A stretch of DNA of 64,000 bases from DAIRFP01 sp036794995 (GTDB lineage Bacteria; Desulfobacterota; Binatia; UBA9968). The notes below the pieces were generated by a model that did no database searches, was not told the DNA's origin, and worked only from the letters and a program-made list of their open reading frames with translations. The DNA lies in contig DAIRFP010000001.1 of NCBI GenBank assembly GCA_036794995.1, positions 66,735 to 130,734 on the forward strand, read 5' to 3'. The position numbers were made by a program, and so were the translations under genes. Positions 6,951 to 15,019 of this stretch are shown here, in pieces; positions within the stretch are counted from its first letter, which is position 1, and the number at the start of each line of letters is the position of its first letter.

Positions 6951-7226
6951 ATGGGTGATAATCAGCCTAACTCAATACCGCAGGCGGACTATTACCATCA
7001 AGGTGTGATCGTAAAGCTATTTCCGTCAAACAATATGGGCGTGGTCCGGACGGAAAGCGGGCGAGAGGTTCGTTTTTCCTATGATTTGGTCATCCTCTCC
7101 GGTGAGGTAAAGACGCCGCTCGACCTTCGTGAAGGGGAGCGGGTTGGGTATGATCTCGGATGGACTTCAGGAGGCTTACGAATTACGAAAATAAAGACCT
7201 ATCCGCGATCTTCTGAACGACGGTAA
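6951..7226 (+). CDS. divergent cold-shock-domain-like (OB-fold) protein
   Basis: 91 residues. After an 18-residue polar N-terminus the pattern GVIVKLFPSNNMGVVRTESGREVRFSYDLV...LREGERVGYDLG...GLRITKIK follows the strand order of a cold-shock/S1-like OB fold: a GxV entry, a glycine turn with an exposed G-V-V-R, a second strand ending in F, and a final basic strand. Classical RNP1 and RNP2 aromatic motifs are not conserved, so nucleic-acid binding is inference. It follows nuoB by 31 nt on the same strand and ends 8 nt before a convergent membrane-protein gene. Confidence 0.65.
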   Translation: MGDNQPNSIPQADYYHQGVIVKLFPSNNMGVVRTESGREVRFSYDLVILSGEVKTPLDLREGERVGYDLGWTSGGLRITKIKTYPRSSERR

Positions 7227-7233
7227 ATCCACG

Positions 7234-8079
7234 CTAGAACGGCAGATAGGTTAGCGCCAGTATCTGCTTTCCCAAAATCTCTCCAACGAAGACACCTAAA
7301 ACAGCAATGTAGAAAAGACCTGTTGCAGCCATCGTGTGTGGAATCAACAGCGTTCGCCAGATCATCCAGGAAAGAACCAAGGGTGCGGCTTGACCGACGA
7401 TCACCCGTGTAACGAGGAGCGTGGAATGGTTCATCCACAAACGTTCTAGGCGGATAACGCTTTCCGATACGCCGAACAGATAGAGTACAACCGGTGACGT
7501 TAGCAGGAAAATCGTCTGCGCGATTAGCGTAATAAGGAAGAATTTGTAGATGCGGATGAATGGTTCCAAACTCTGGCCCGTGTCGATCAGGTACCAGTGT
7601 CCGATCAGCATGCCCACCGTGACTGTCCCAAGGAGCAGAGCAGACAAAAAGAAAGCCACAGGGTAGACCACGGTTTCGAAGGACCACAAGGGGGCCACGT
7701 AAAAGCTATGTGCGCTGAAAATGAGTCCCGTCAGGCCGCAGAGCAAACAGGAAGCAAAAGTCCGTGCTCTGAATCTTTGGTTTTCGCCCCGGAGAGAGAT
7801 CATATATAGAGCAAAAAAGATCACAAACAAGCAGTGAAACAGGATCTCGACTAGAGTCACAAGACTAATTTCAGTGGAAATAATCTCCCAGTAAAAGCTG
7901 CTTTTTCCCCAGAGGCCCAATAGGGCGATCACAAACAGAACGCCGCCCGTGGACTTATAGAACGCTCTCTCCAGCTCATGAAAAGGAGTAGCCGAAACTC
8001 CAAAGAGACCGCCCAATGCGATCTGATAGAAAAAAAGTACGAAGCTGCTCGAAAAACTGCGCATAACGTTGCTATCCAT
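7234..8079 (-). CDS. polytopic membrane protein, unknown function, in quinone operon
   Basis: 281 residues with about seven to eight hydrophobic helices and short loops. A conserved-looking GHWYLID with nearby charged residues lies between helices 4 and 5 (around residue 160). No signal peptide, no cofactor motif I can name; heme ligation by the scattered histidines (H91, H123, H160, H217-like positions) is conceivable but unproven. Its start overlaps the end of ubiE by 8 nt, so it is the third gene of an ispB-ubiE operon, which points to a job in quinone metabolism or quinone-linked respiration. It shows no UbiA prenyltransferase DxxD motif. Confidence 0.7.
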   Translation of the reverse strand: MDSNVMRSFSSSFVLFFYQIALGGLFGVSATPFHELERAFYKSTGGVLFVIALLGLWGKSSFYWEIISTEISLVTLVEILFHCLFVIFFALYMISLRGENQRFRARTFASCLLCGLTGLIFSAHSFYVAPLWSFETVVYPVAFFLSALLLGTVTVGMLIGHWYLIDTGQSLEPFIRIYKFFLITLIAQTIFLLTSPVVLYLFGVSESVIRLERLWMNHSTLLVTRVIVGQAAPLVLSWMIWRTLLIPHTMAATGLFYIAVLGVFVGEILGKQILALTYLPF

Positions 8080-8806
8080 GCGGTGCTATACCGGACTTCT
8101 CGGCCACGTGCATGCAAACTGCCCCGCTGAGAAACCTTTGCGCGCGCACTTGCTTGAAACCTGCCTGTTCGAGAAGTTCGGTGACTTTCTCCGGCGGGTA
8201 AAAATTTTCAACCGATTCGGCCAGGTATCGGTACGCGCGGTGGTCCTTGGCCAAAAACCCACCGATCCAGGGAACGAAGCGGTAGAAGTAGAGGGCGTAA
8301 AAAGGCGAAAACCAAGTATGAGAGGGGGGGAATATATCTAAAGAGACGAATTTGCCGCCGACTTTCAAGACGCGGAACGCGTGGCCAAAAAATAACGAGA
8401 GATCTGAGACGTTCCGTAATACGAATGCAGTCATGACACCATCAAATACGGTGTCCTTGAAAGGAGAAGCTAGCGCGCTGCCTTGGATGAAGGACACTTT
8501 TTCGCCGTTCGTTGCAAGGGTCTGCTTTAACCGCGCCAATTCTAGCATCCGCAACGAAAAATCCAGTCCGACTATTCGCGCGTCGCCGTGGATCTTTTTG
8601 GCTGCGGTGAACGTAAGGTCACCGGTGCCGGCCCCCAAATCCAAGATGGACCGACCGCCGCCTCTTAGAACTTCATTTATGGCTTTTTTTCTCCACGCGG
8701 AGTCCAACCGAAAACTGATAATGCGATTCAGAAAATCATAACGCCCCGCGATCCTGTCGAACATAGCTTGAATCGCATGGTCGCGGGGATTGTCGACGGA
8801 TGGCAT
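8072..8806 (-). CDS. ubiE: demethylmenaquinone/2-polyprenyl-benzoquinol methyltransferase
   Basis: 244-residue class I SAM methyltransferase. The start region MFDRIAGRYDFLNRIISF and the SAM loop LDLGAGTGDLTF are typical of UbiE/MenG, as is the later VLRNVSDL and the FLAKDHRAYRYLAESVENFYPP block. It methylates the quinone ring in the last steps of menaquinone or ubiquinone synthesis. ATG 8806 is preferred; an in-frame GTG at 8830 would add 8 residues. The gene lies between the polyprenyl diphosphate synthase and an unknown membrane protein on the same strand. With no ubi hydroxylases near, menaquinone is the more likely product, but this cannot be decided here. Confidence 0.92.
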   Translation of the reverse strand: MPSVDNPRDHAIQAMFDRIAGRYDFLNRIISFRLDSAWRKKAINEVLRGGGRSILDLGAGTGDLTFTAAKKIHGDARIVGLDFSLRMLELARLKQTLATNGEKVSFIQGSALASPFKDTVFDGVMTAFVLRNVSDLSLFFGHAFRVLKVGGKFVSLDIFPPSHTWFSPFYALYFYRFVPWIGGFLAKDHRAYRYLAESVENFYPPEKVTELLEQAGFKQVRAQRFLSGAVCMHVAEKSGIAPHG

Positions 8807-8864
8807 CACTCGGACCCATTGAGCCGGCACACTTGAAAACTGAAGATATGGGCTTGGTTAGGAC

Positions 8865-9881
8865 CTAAAAGTCTCGATCAATAATCAACTGAACAAGGGT
8901 TTTGAGCCCATTGCGGTAGCGCGAAGGAGGAAACTTCCGGATCGATTTGAGGGCTTCCTCGGCATAGCTGCGGGATATGGATTTTGCCTGTTGGATGGTG
9001 GGCCCCGATTTGATCGCGTCAAGTGCGGCACTAACCAAGGATTCCCCTGGCTGTGCAGTCTGAAATGCCTCGCAAACGGCGCTTTGTTTCGCTTTGAGTG
9101 CCAGGATGATGGGCAACGAGGGATTGCCGTCGCGCAAATCCATGCCCGTCGGCTTTCCGAGAAGCTCGATATGGCCCACGACATCAAGAATGTCATCAAC
9201 CATTTGAAAGGCGACGCCCATGTTAAGGCCGTAGCGGTGGGTATCTTCCACCGAAGCGGCATTGGCGCCGGCGAGATAGGCTCCTATTTTGGCCCCAGTT
9301 TGAAATAGGGAGGCGGTTTTGCGCTTTACGATTTCGATGTAGTCGTCCAGCGTGACGGCACGATTGCGATTGAAATAGCCTTGGAGGGTTTCCCCTTCGG
9401 TTAATTGTGCGCAGGCGTCCGCGGTCCATTCGACGACGGTCTCGTCGAACTTTCCCGCGAACTCAAATGCCTTAATAAAAAGAAAGTCCCCTGCTACCAA
9501 GGTGTTTTTCAGTCCGAATTTTCTGTAGGCAGATTCCTTGCCGCGGCGGGTTTCCGCCCCGTCAATGATGTCGTCGTGCAGTAGTGTCGCGGTGTGAATC
9601 AGTTCTATCGCAGTGGCGATATCAACGATGTCTTGGGTTCTTTTTCCGCCGAAGGCGAGGAAGGCCAAGAGAGTGACCATGGGCCGAACCCGTTTGCCTC
9701 CACCGCAAATCAAGTGAGCCGAGATATCGGTGAGTGTCTGCTCGCGCGAACGGATGGCCCGAATTAAGTTCTCTTCGACAAGTTGTAGCTCGTCACTCAC
9801 GAAACTGAAAGGGTCGCTTGGGCCTGCAAGGGAGGGGATTTTACGTCTAGTTTCAGGAGCCACAGCAACGGTTGATTTCAT
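8865..9881 (-). CDS. ispB: polyprenyl (octa/heptaprenyl) diphosphate synthase
   Basis: 338-residue trans-isoprenyl diphosphate synthase with both aspartate-rich motifs, DDIID at 103-107 (followed by TRRG) and DDILD at 229-233, and GGGKRVRP at 60-67 for IPP binding. It makes the quinone side chain. ATG 9881 gives a normal N-terminus; the frame stays open to 9953 but the additional residues are unlike the family. The small residues before the first DD motif (TLLHD) allow a long chain product. First gene of the ispB-ubiE-membrane protein set. Confidence 0.92.
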   Translation of the reverse strand: MKSTVAVAPETRRKIPSLAGPSDPFSFVSDELQLVEENLIRAIRSREQTLTDISAHLICGGGKRVRPMVTLLAFLAFGGKRTQDIVDIATAIELIHTATLLHDDIIDGAETRRGKESAYRKFGLKNTLVAGDFLFIKAFEFAGKFDETVVEWTADACAQLTEGETLQGYFNRNRAVTLDDYIEIVKRKTASLFQTGAKIGAYLAGANAASVEDTHRYGLNMGVAFQMVDDILDVVGHIELLGKPTGMDLRDGNPSLPIILALKAKQSAVCEAFQTAQPGESLVSAALDAIKSGPTIQQAKSISRSYAEEALKSIRKFPPSRYRNGLKTLVQLIIDRDF

Positions 9882-10147
9882 AGGCTTACTTCTTGTTTCC
9901 CGAATCAGAGAGACTCCATGCAGCGAGACAAAAGATAGCACGCAAAATGTCATAGTTCTATAGTCAGGTCAAGGACAGAGTCGAAGCGCTACGGCGGTGG
10001 AAAAGATATGAGTCCGGATAAACTCGTGGAGATAATCGGTGGATGGAGGCAGGGGTAGACGGTTCGACTCTGATGGATCAGGTGCCGGATTCCCACGCCG
10101 CAACGAAAACCAGTTGGATCCCTCGATCTAATGAGCGTTTTTTGTCC
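9882..10147. other. divergent intergenic region, no gene seen
   Basis: Lies between the diverging ispB and PuuD-like genes. I see no convincing open frame. A TTGACC on the minus strand (9972-9967) may be the -35 box of the ispB operon, but no good -10 follows at the right distance. Confidence 0.4.
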
Positions 10148-10177
10148 TTGACAAAAATGAGTATCCCTTAATATATA
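10148..10177 (+). promoter_or_regulatory. promoter of the PuuD-like gene
   Basis: TTGACA (10148-10153), 18-nt spacer, TATATA (10172-10177). Predicted start near 10184 gives a leader of about 60 nt before the ATG at 10246. Confidence 0.6.
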
Positions 10178-10245
10178 AAACAGTCCAACTCAGAAGTGGT
10201 TGTGCCGTCACTATTTCAAATCAGGGGTAGAAGGAGGGGAGAGCT

Positions 10246-10947
10246 ATGGAAGTTACTTTATTTTTCTTACGCTGGATTCATTTTTTGGCGGGTATCACTT
10301 GGATCGGAATCCTATATTACTTTAACTTTGTGCAGACGCCATTTTTTGCCGAGACGGAGGCGGCTGTGCGGACCGGCGCCATCCAAAAACTCGTTCCTCG
10401 AGCCCTTTGGTGGTTTCGCTGGGGTGCAATGTTTACTTTTCTCGCGGGTATATTGATGTATCTTATCGAGTTACATCGGACGGGCGGAGCCGTTTTTTTC
10501 ACCCAGCAATATGGTGCTGCCATTACTCTTGGCGGCTTGATCGGCACGATGATGTTCTTGAACGTCTGGATGGTTATTTGGCCCAATCAACAGACCGTCA
10601 TTGCCTCTGCCAATCAAGTGGCGGGAGGAGGCCAAGCGTTGCCGGCTGCCGCAGGGGCGGCGCGCCGGGCGGCACTCACATCAAGAACCAACGTAGTGTT
10701 CTCTATACCGATGCTATTTTTCATGGGTGCGGCAAGGCACTACCCTTCGTTAGTCAATCCATCATCCGGCGGCCACGGGATTTTTTGGCTCCTTTGCTTA
10801 ATCATACTCGCTGCACTAGAGTACAATGCATTGGTGGGAACTCAGGGTGCGACCAAGAAACCTCTTGACTCGGTATCTGGAGCTCTCTGGGCCGGGTTCA
10901 TTTTGACGGGAGTGTTTTACTTCCTGACGCTCGTTCTACTGGGATAA
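10246..10947 (+). CDS. membrane protein related to the N-terminal domain of urate hydroxylase PuuD
   Basis: 233 residues with about six to seven membrane helices. The first helix FLRWIHFLAGITWIGILYYFNFVQTPFF and the later LFFMGAARHYPSL resemble the urate oxidase N-terminal (Urate_ox_N) membrane family found in PuuD. In PuuD this domain is fused to a C-terminal cytochrome c domain; here the protein ends after the membrane part. A c-type cytochrome lipoprotein is encoded right next to it on the opposite strand with 12 nt of 3' overlap. Urate oxidation is not proven; such proteins occur widely in bacteria without other purine genes nearby. AAGGAGGGGAG precedes the ATG, and a good promoter lies 70 nt upstream. 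Confidence 0.65.
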   Translation: MEVTLFFLRWIHFLAGITWIGILYYFNFVQTPFFAETEAAVRTGAIQKLVPRALWWFRWGAMFTFLAGILMYLIELHRTGGAVFFTQQYGAAITLGGLIGTMMFLNVWMVIWPNQQTVIASANQVAGGGQALPAAAGAARRAALTSRTNVVFSIPMLFFMGAARHYPSLVNPSSGGHGIFWLLCLIILAALEYNALVGTQGATKKPLDSVSGALWAGFILTGVFYFLTLVLLG

Positions 10948-11298
10948 TTTAATGTTGTTGTTAAGGTAGGCGGCAAGGTAAGGAACCTCGTTCTTTAAGA
11001 AAGGAAACGTAGGCATTACCGTCGTGTTTCGCTTGGGTTTATAGCCGGCGGGATATTCAGTACGGAGCACGCGAGATTCAAGCAATTCCTGGGGCGAACC
11101 CTTAATGGCGGGGCCGAGGGGGCCATCTTTTGACGGATCGTTGTTGTGACAGGCGACACAGTTGGCGATGTAGACGGCCCTGCCTCTTTCCCAATCAGGA
11201 TTGTGACCTGAGACCTCAGATTCCTTGGAGCACGCTCCACTAACGAGCGCCAATAGAAGAACCGCATGTACTTTCCTCGGTAGTCTCATCAGTTTCAT
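10936..11298 (-). CDS. class I cytochrome c lipoprotein
   Basis: 120 residues. The signal peptide carries a lipobox (LVSGAC, cysteine about residue 23), so the protein should be anchored in a membrane with its heme domain in the periplasm. One heme site CVACH; the probable distal ligand is the methionine of VMPTFPFLKNEV. This is the usual layout of a small mono-heme electron carrier. It needs the Ccm system encoded at 26-33 kb. The convergent PuuD-like protein lacks the cytochrome domain that PuuD carries, so this lipoprotein is a candidate electron acceptor for it (inference). A second ATG at 11289 is an equally possible start. Confidence 0.85.
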   Translation of the reverse strand: MKLMRLPRKVHAVLLLALVSGACSKESEVSGHNPDWERGRAVYIANCVACHNNDPSKDGPLGPAIKGSPQELLESRVLRTEYPAGYKPKRNTTVMPTFPFLKNEVPYLAAYLNNNIKLSQ

Positions 11299-11533
11299 CT
11301 CGCAGAATTGCTAGGGCGCGCACCTTGTTATTTTGCTGCCTTTGCTCGGGTCCAACAAACAGGTTGATGAACGTTTTGTCAGGCCGTCAAATAAATAATG
11401 GATACGATCGTTCTTCTATTGTTCTGTCGCCAAATTGATAAACCAACTTGCAGCCAAATCCGTGCGTCGTAAAATCCTATGAAAAGGAAATGTCGACGTT
11501 AGAGAAAATCTGGCTAGTATGTTAAATATTGTT

Positions 11534-11620
11534 TGGTGCGAAAGAGGGGAGTCGAACCCCTACGGGTATTACCCCACAGGATCCTGAATCCTGCGCGTCT
11601 ACCAATTCCGCCACTTTCGC
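11534..11620 (-). tRNA. tRNA-Leu (CAG)
   Basis: On the minus strand GCGAAAG (11620-11614) pairs with CTTTCGC at the 3' end, followed by discriminator A and an encoded CCA (11536-11534). The D arm contains GGCGGAATTGGTAGACGC, the anticodon stem CAGGA/TCCTG holds loop TTCAGGA (anticodon CAG), a long variable arm (TGTGGGGTAATACCCGT) marks a class II tRNA, and GGTTCGACTCC is the T arm. All point to leucine. Confidence 0.96.
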
Positions 11621-11642
11621 TCCGAGGTGGAAGCCCTAACCC

Positions 11643-11671
11643 TATGTAACTTGGGGGTGAGAGGTTGTCAA
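11643..11671 (-). promoter_or_regulatory. promoter of tRNA-Leu
   Basis: TTGACA (11671-11666), 17-nt spacer, TACATA (11648-11643) on the minus strand, 22 nt before the mature tRNA 5' end. It overlaps the region upstream of the divergent gene at 11705. Confidence 0.55.
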
Positions 11672-11704
11672 GATAACCAGCCGAACCCCGTGAAGAATCG
11701 TCGT

Positions 11705-12241
11705 ATGAGCAAGATTCTAGTTTTTGCACCTCAAAGAATGATACAGCAGGCGATTGTGTTGTCACTTTTTTCTGATCACGACGTTCAGTTGTGTGTCGGT
11801 TTAGGGGAAAACAGCTCACCCGCCGTAAACGATTTTGATTTAGCGATCGTCGATGCGACTGCCTTGCGGAACGTGAAAGCACCCGCAACCCAACTGCTGA
11901 AGAGGATTCAGGATGGGAAGATTCCGACGGTCTGGATCGAGGAGGCCGGAGGGGACCAGGAGCCGTGTGGCGACAACTTGGCGGTACTCAAGCGACCGAT
12001 TCAGAAAGATGCGTTGCAATCCGCGGTTGCAGCGTGCCTGACTTCCTTGGATGCAAAACCGCACGCGAAGCGGCGCGCTGTGAAGAAGGAAAAAAGTAGA
12101 TCACCGAGAACTACGGCAAAGCAAGCGAGCATCGATGTGGCGCCTCACGTGACGGGCTTTCAGGTTATTGAGCTGGTTGACGTCGTGGAAGAGGCCCCGG
12201 AGCGTAACCAGAATAATAAGCAACAGGGAAAGACGAAATAA
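11705..12241 (+). CDS. receiver-like protein with basic C-terminal tail
   Basis: 178 residues from ATG 11705. The first 115 follow the alternating strand/helix pattern of a response-regulator receiver: MSKILVFAPQRM, DFDLAIVDAT with an aspartate at the expected phosphorylation place, PTVWIEE, and LKRPI where the conserved lysine and proline stand. The acidic pair of true receivers after strand 1 is missing (FAPQ), so phosphorylation is doubtful. The remainder is a Lys/Arg-rich linker and an acidic hydrophobic patch (FQVIELVDVVEEAP). It ends 4 nt before valS and is probably co-transcribed with it. Function unknown. Confidence 0.6.
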   Translation: MSKILVFAPQRMIQQAIVLSLFSDHDVQLCVGLGENSSPAVNDFDLAIVDATALRNVKAPATQLLKRIQDGKIPTVWIEEAGGDQEPCGDNLAVLKRPIQKDALQSAVAACLTSLDAKPHAKRRAVKKEKSRSPRTTAKQASIDVAPHVTGFQVIELVDVVEEAPERNQNNKQQGKTK

Positions 12242-12245
12242 TGAC

Positions 12246-15014
12246 ATGGAACTAGCGAAGGCCTACTCGCACAAGGACGTTGAAGCTAAATGGTACGCCT
12301 ATTGGGAGCGATCGGGGGCGTTTAAGCCGGCGGCAGGGAGTGGTCTGTATTTTTCCATGGTCATTCCGCCTCCCAATGTGACCGGATCTCTGCATATGGG
12401 TCATGCGCTGAACAATACGCTACAGGATATTCTCTGCCGCTACCAAAGGATGGACGGGAAACGCGTTCTTTGGGTGCCGGGCACGGATCACGCCGGCATC
12501 GCCACGCAGAACGTCGTCGAGCGGCGTTTGGCGGCGCAAGGTCTGAGCCGCACCCAGGTGGGGCGAGAAGAATTCGTCAAAAGGGTTTGGCAGTGGAAGC
12601 AGGAAGCGGGCAACGCCATCTTGCATCAGCTGAGAGCCCTCGGTATTTCCTGCGATTGGGAGCATGAACGCTTCACCATGGATCAAGGGCTTTCCCTAGC
12701 CGTGCGTGAAGCCTTTGTGCGCCTTTGGGAAGATCGCCTTCTCTATCGCGCCCAGAGACTCATCAATTGGTGTCCCCGCTGCAAGACAGCGCTTGCCGAC
12801 ATCGAGGTGATTCATGAAGAATCCGACGGCAACCTTTGGTTCATTCGATATCCATTTGCGGATGACCCGTCGCAATCATTGATCGTCGCCACGACACGGC
12901 CTGAAACCATGCTTGGCGATACCGCATTGGCGGTGCATCCTGACGATCAGCGCTATCGGGGCTTCGCCGGCAAGAAGATTCGGCTGCCCATAACTGGCCG
13001 CGTGGTGCCGCTGCTCAATGATTCCTATGTTGATCAGAACTTCGGGACCGGTGTTTTAAAAGTCACTCCGGGTCACGACTTCAATGATTTTGAGATCGGC
13101 GAGCGCTTTGGTCTGGATCGGATCAGCATCTTCAATGCCGATGCGAGGATCGATGGCTCGGCGTTTTCCTCCCGGGGCGAGACGGGAGACTGGATCGATC
13201 GGTACAATTTGAAAGATCGGTTCGAGGCAAGGAAGCTGTTGGCGGCCGAGCTGAAAGAAAAGGGTTTTTTGAAAAAGGTCGAACCCTACCGTCTTGCGAT
13301 TGGCCGTTGTTACCGTTGCCAGACCGTGGTCGAGCCGTATCTTACGCCGCAATGGTTCGTCAATATCAAGCCATTGGCGGAGCCGGCGCTGCGGGCGGTG
13401 CGGGAAGGTGGGATTCGAATTATTCCCGAAGGGTGGACCAACTCCTATTTTGCATGGATGGAAAATATCAAAGATTGGTGCGTTTCGCGGCAGATTTGGT
13501 GGGGGCACCAGATACCGGCCTGGTATTGTGTCGCCTGTGATGCGGGGAATCTGATTCGCAACCATGAAGGTGAGTATATTTTTACCAAAGACGCCCATCC
13601 GATCGTGGCTCGGCAAACACCGAAGAGTTGTCCCCAATGCGGTGGTCACGAGTTGGTCCAGGATTCCGACGTATTGGATACCTGGTTTTCTTCGGCCCTC
13701 TGGCCGTTTTCAACTCTCGGCTGGCCGGATACGACGGACGATCTCAAGAGTTTCTACCCGACGTCCGCGCTGGTCACAGGCTTCGATATCTTGTTTTTCT
13801 GGGTAGCCAGAATGATCATGATGGGGCTAAAGTTCATGGAGGATGTGCCGTTTCGGGACGTTTACATTCACGCACTGGTTCGCGATGAGCAAGGGCAAAA
13901 AATGTCGAAATCGAAGGGCAACGTTATCGACCCACTCGACATCATGAGCCAATACGGGACAGATGCGTTCCGTTTTACGCTAGCCGCCATGGCCGCTATG
14001 GGTCGGGATATCAAGCTCGCCGAGGATCGCATCGCCGGCTATCAAAATTTTGTGAATAAGCTCTGGAATGCGGCGCGTTTCGTTCTTATCAACCGTGGCG
14101 AGCATGCAAGTAGTCAGGAGGATCATGAACGCATTCTTGCTAGAAGCGACCTGAATTTGGCGGACCGTTGGATTCGCTCCCGTCTTGCATCGACCATCGC
14201 TGAAGCCAGAAAAGCGATCGACGCTTACCGATTCAATGACTACGCCAACGTTCTATACCAATTCATCTGGCATGAGTTCTGTGATTGGTACATCGAGATG
14301 AGCAAGCTGTCCCTGAACCGCACGATGGGCGCGGATCCCAAGCAAAGTCAGCGGTTGCTGGTGGAGATCCTGGAACAGATTCTGTTGTTGCTGCATCCGA
14401 TCATGCCGTTTATTACCGAGGAGATCTGGCAAGTGTTGGCAGGACCCGAGTCAAAAAAACCACGTGGCAGCTTAATGCTGGAGTCCTATCCTGGTATCCA
14501 ACCAGGTTGGATCGAAGCGGAAACCGAGAAAGCGATGGAATTTCTGATGAACGCGGTTCGTGCTACTAGAAATCTGCGCACCGAAATGAACTGTCCGCCG
14601 GGTAAGGAAGTCAAAGTCGTTTTCCACGGTCCGGCGCAGGAGCTATCTTTTCTACGGGCGCAGGAGCCCTATCTTCGGTTGCTGGCGCGCATCGGATCCG
14701 TTGAGTATCTGACTTCCGGCGAGCGACCCAAAGGTGCTGCCATGGCGATTGTCGGCGGCACGGAAGTGCTTCTCCCGCTGGGGGATATGATCAACCTGAA
14801 GGAAGAGCAAACGCGATTGACCAAAGAGGTGGACAAGATGGAAGAGGAGCTTTCACGGGTTCAAAAAAAGCTTTCTAACCCTGATTTTTTGGGCAAAGCG
14901 AAAGCAGAAGTTATTGAGAAAGAGCGGGAGAAGTCAGCTCAATACATGGAGAAACTGCGCACCCTCAACCTGAGTCTGGAACGGCTCGGGGAAATCGAAC
15001 AAGGAAGGAACTAA
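12246..15014 (+). CDS. valS: valyl-tRNA synthetase
   Basis: 922-residue class I synthetase. HIGH motif appears as HMGH at 50-53 after PPPNVTGSL, KMSKS at about 551-555; between them lies the CP1 editing domain with TTRPETMLGDTAVAVHP-like sequence and two zinc-binding CxxC pairs (NWCPRCKTAL; CYRCQ). The anticodon domain (LADRWIRSRL) and a C-terminal coiled coil (from about 850) complete the protein. The ATG at 12246 matches the usual start; the frame is open further upstream but only as overlap with the preceding gene. First of a run of closely spaced housekeeping genes. Confidence 0.98.
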   Translation: MELAKAYSHKDVEAKWYAYWERSGAFKPAAGSGLYFSMVIPPPNVTGSLHMGHALNNTLQDILCRYQRMDGKRVLWVPGTDHAGIATQNVVERRLAAQGLSRTQVGREEFVKRVWQWKQEAGNAILHQLRALGISCDWEHERFTMDQGLSLAVREAFVRLWEDRLLYRAQRLINWCPRCKTALADIEVIHEESDGNLWFIRYPFADDPSQSLIVATTRPETMLGDTALAVHPDDQRYRGFAGKKIRLPITGRVVPLLNDSYVDQNFGTGVLKVTPGHDFNDFEIGERFGLDRISIFNADARIDGSAFSSRGETGDWIDRYNLKDRFEARKLLAAELKEKGFLKKVEPYRLAIGRCYRCQTVVEPYLTPQWFVNIKPLAEPALRAVREGGIRIIPEGWTNSYFAWMENIKDWCVSRQIWWGHQIPAWYCVACDAGNLIRNHEGEYIFTKDAHPIVARQTPKSCPQCGGHELVQDSDVLDTWFSSALWPFSTLGWPDTTDDLKSFYPTSALVTGFDILFFWVARMIMMGLKFMEDVPFRDVYIHALVRDEQGQKMSKSKGNVIDPLDIMSQYGTDAFRFTLAAMAAMGRDIKLAEDRIAGYQNFVNKLWNAARFVLINRGEHASSQEDHERILARSDLNLADRWIRSRLASTIAEARKAIDAYRFNDYANVLYQFIWHEFCDWYIEMSKLSLNRTMGADPKQSQRLLVEILEQILLLLHPIMPFITEEIWQVLAGPESKKPRGSLMLESYPGIQPGWIEAETEKAMEFLMNAVRATRNLRTEMNCPPGKEVKVVFHGPAQELSFLRAQEPYLRLLARIGSVEYLTSGERPKGAAMAIVGGTEVLLPLGDMINLKEEQTRLTKEVDKMEEELSRVQKKLSNPDFLGKAKAEVIEKEREKSAQYMEKLRTLNLSLERLGEIEQGRN

Positions 15015-15019
15015 GAGTC

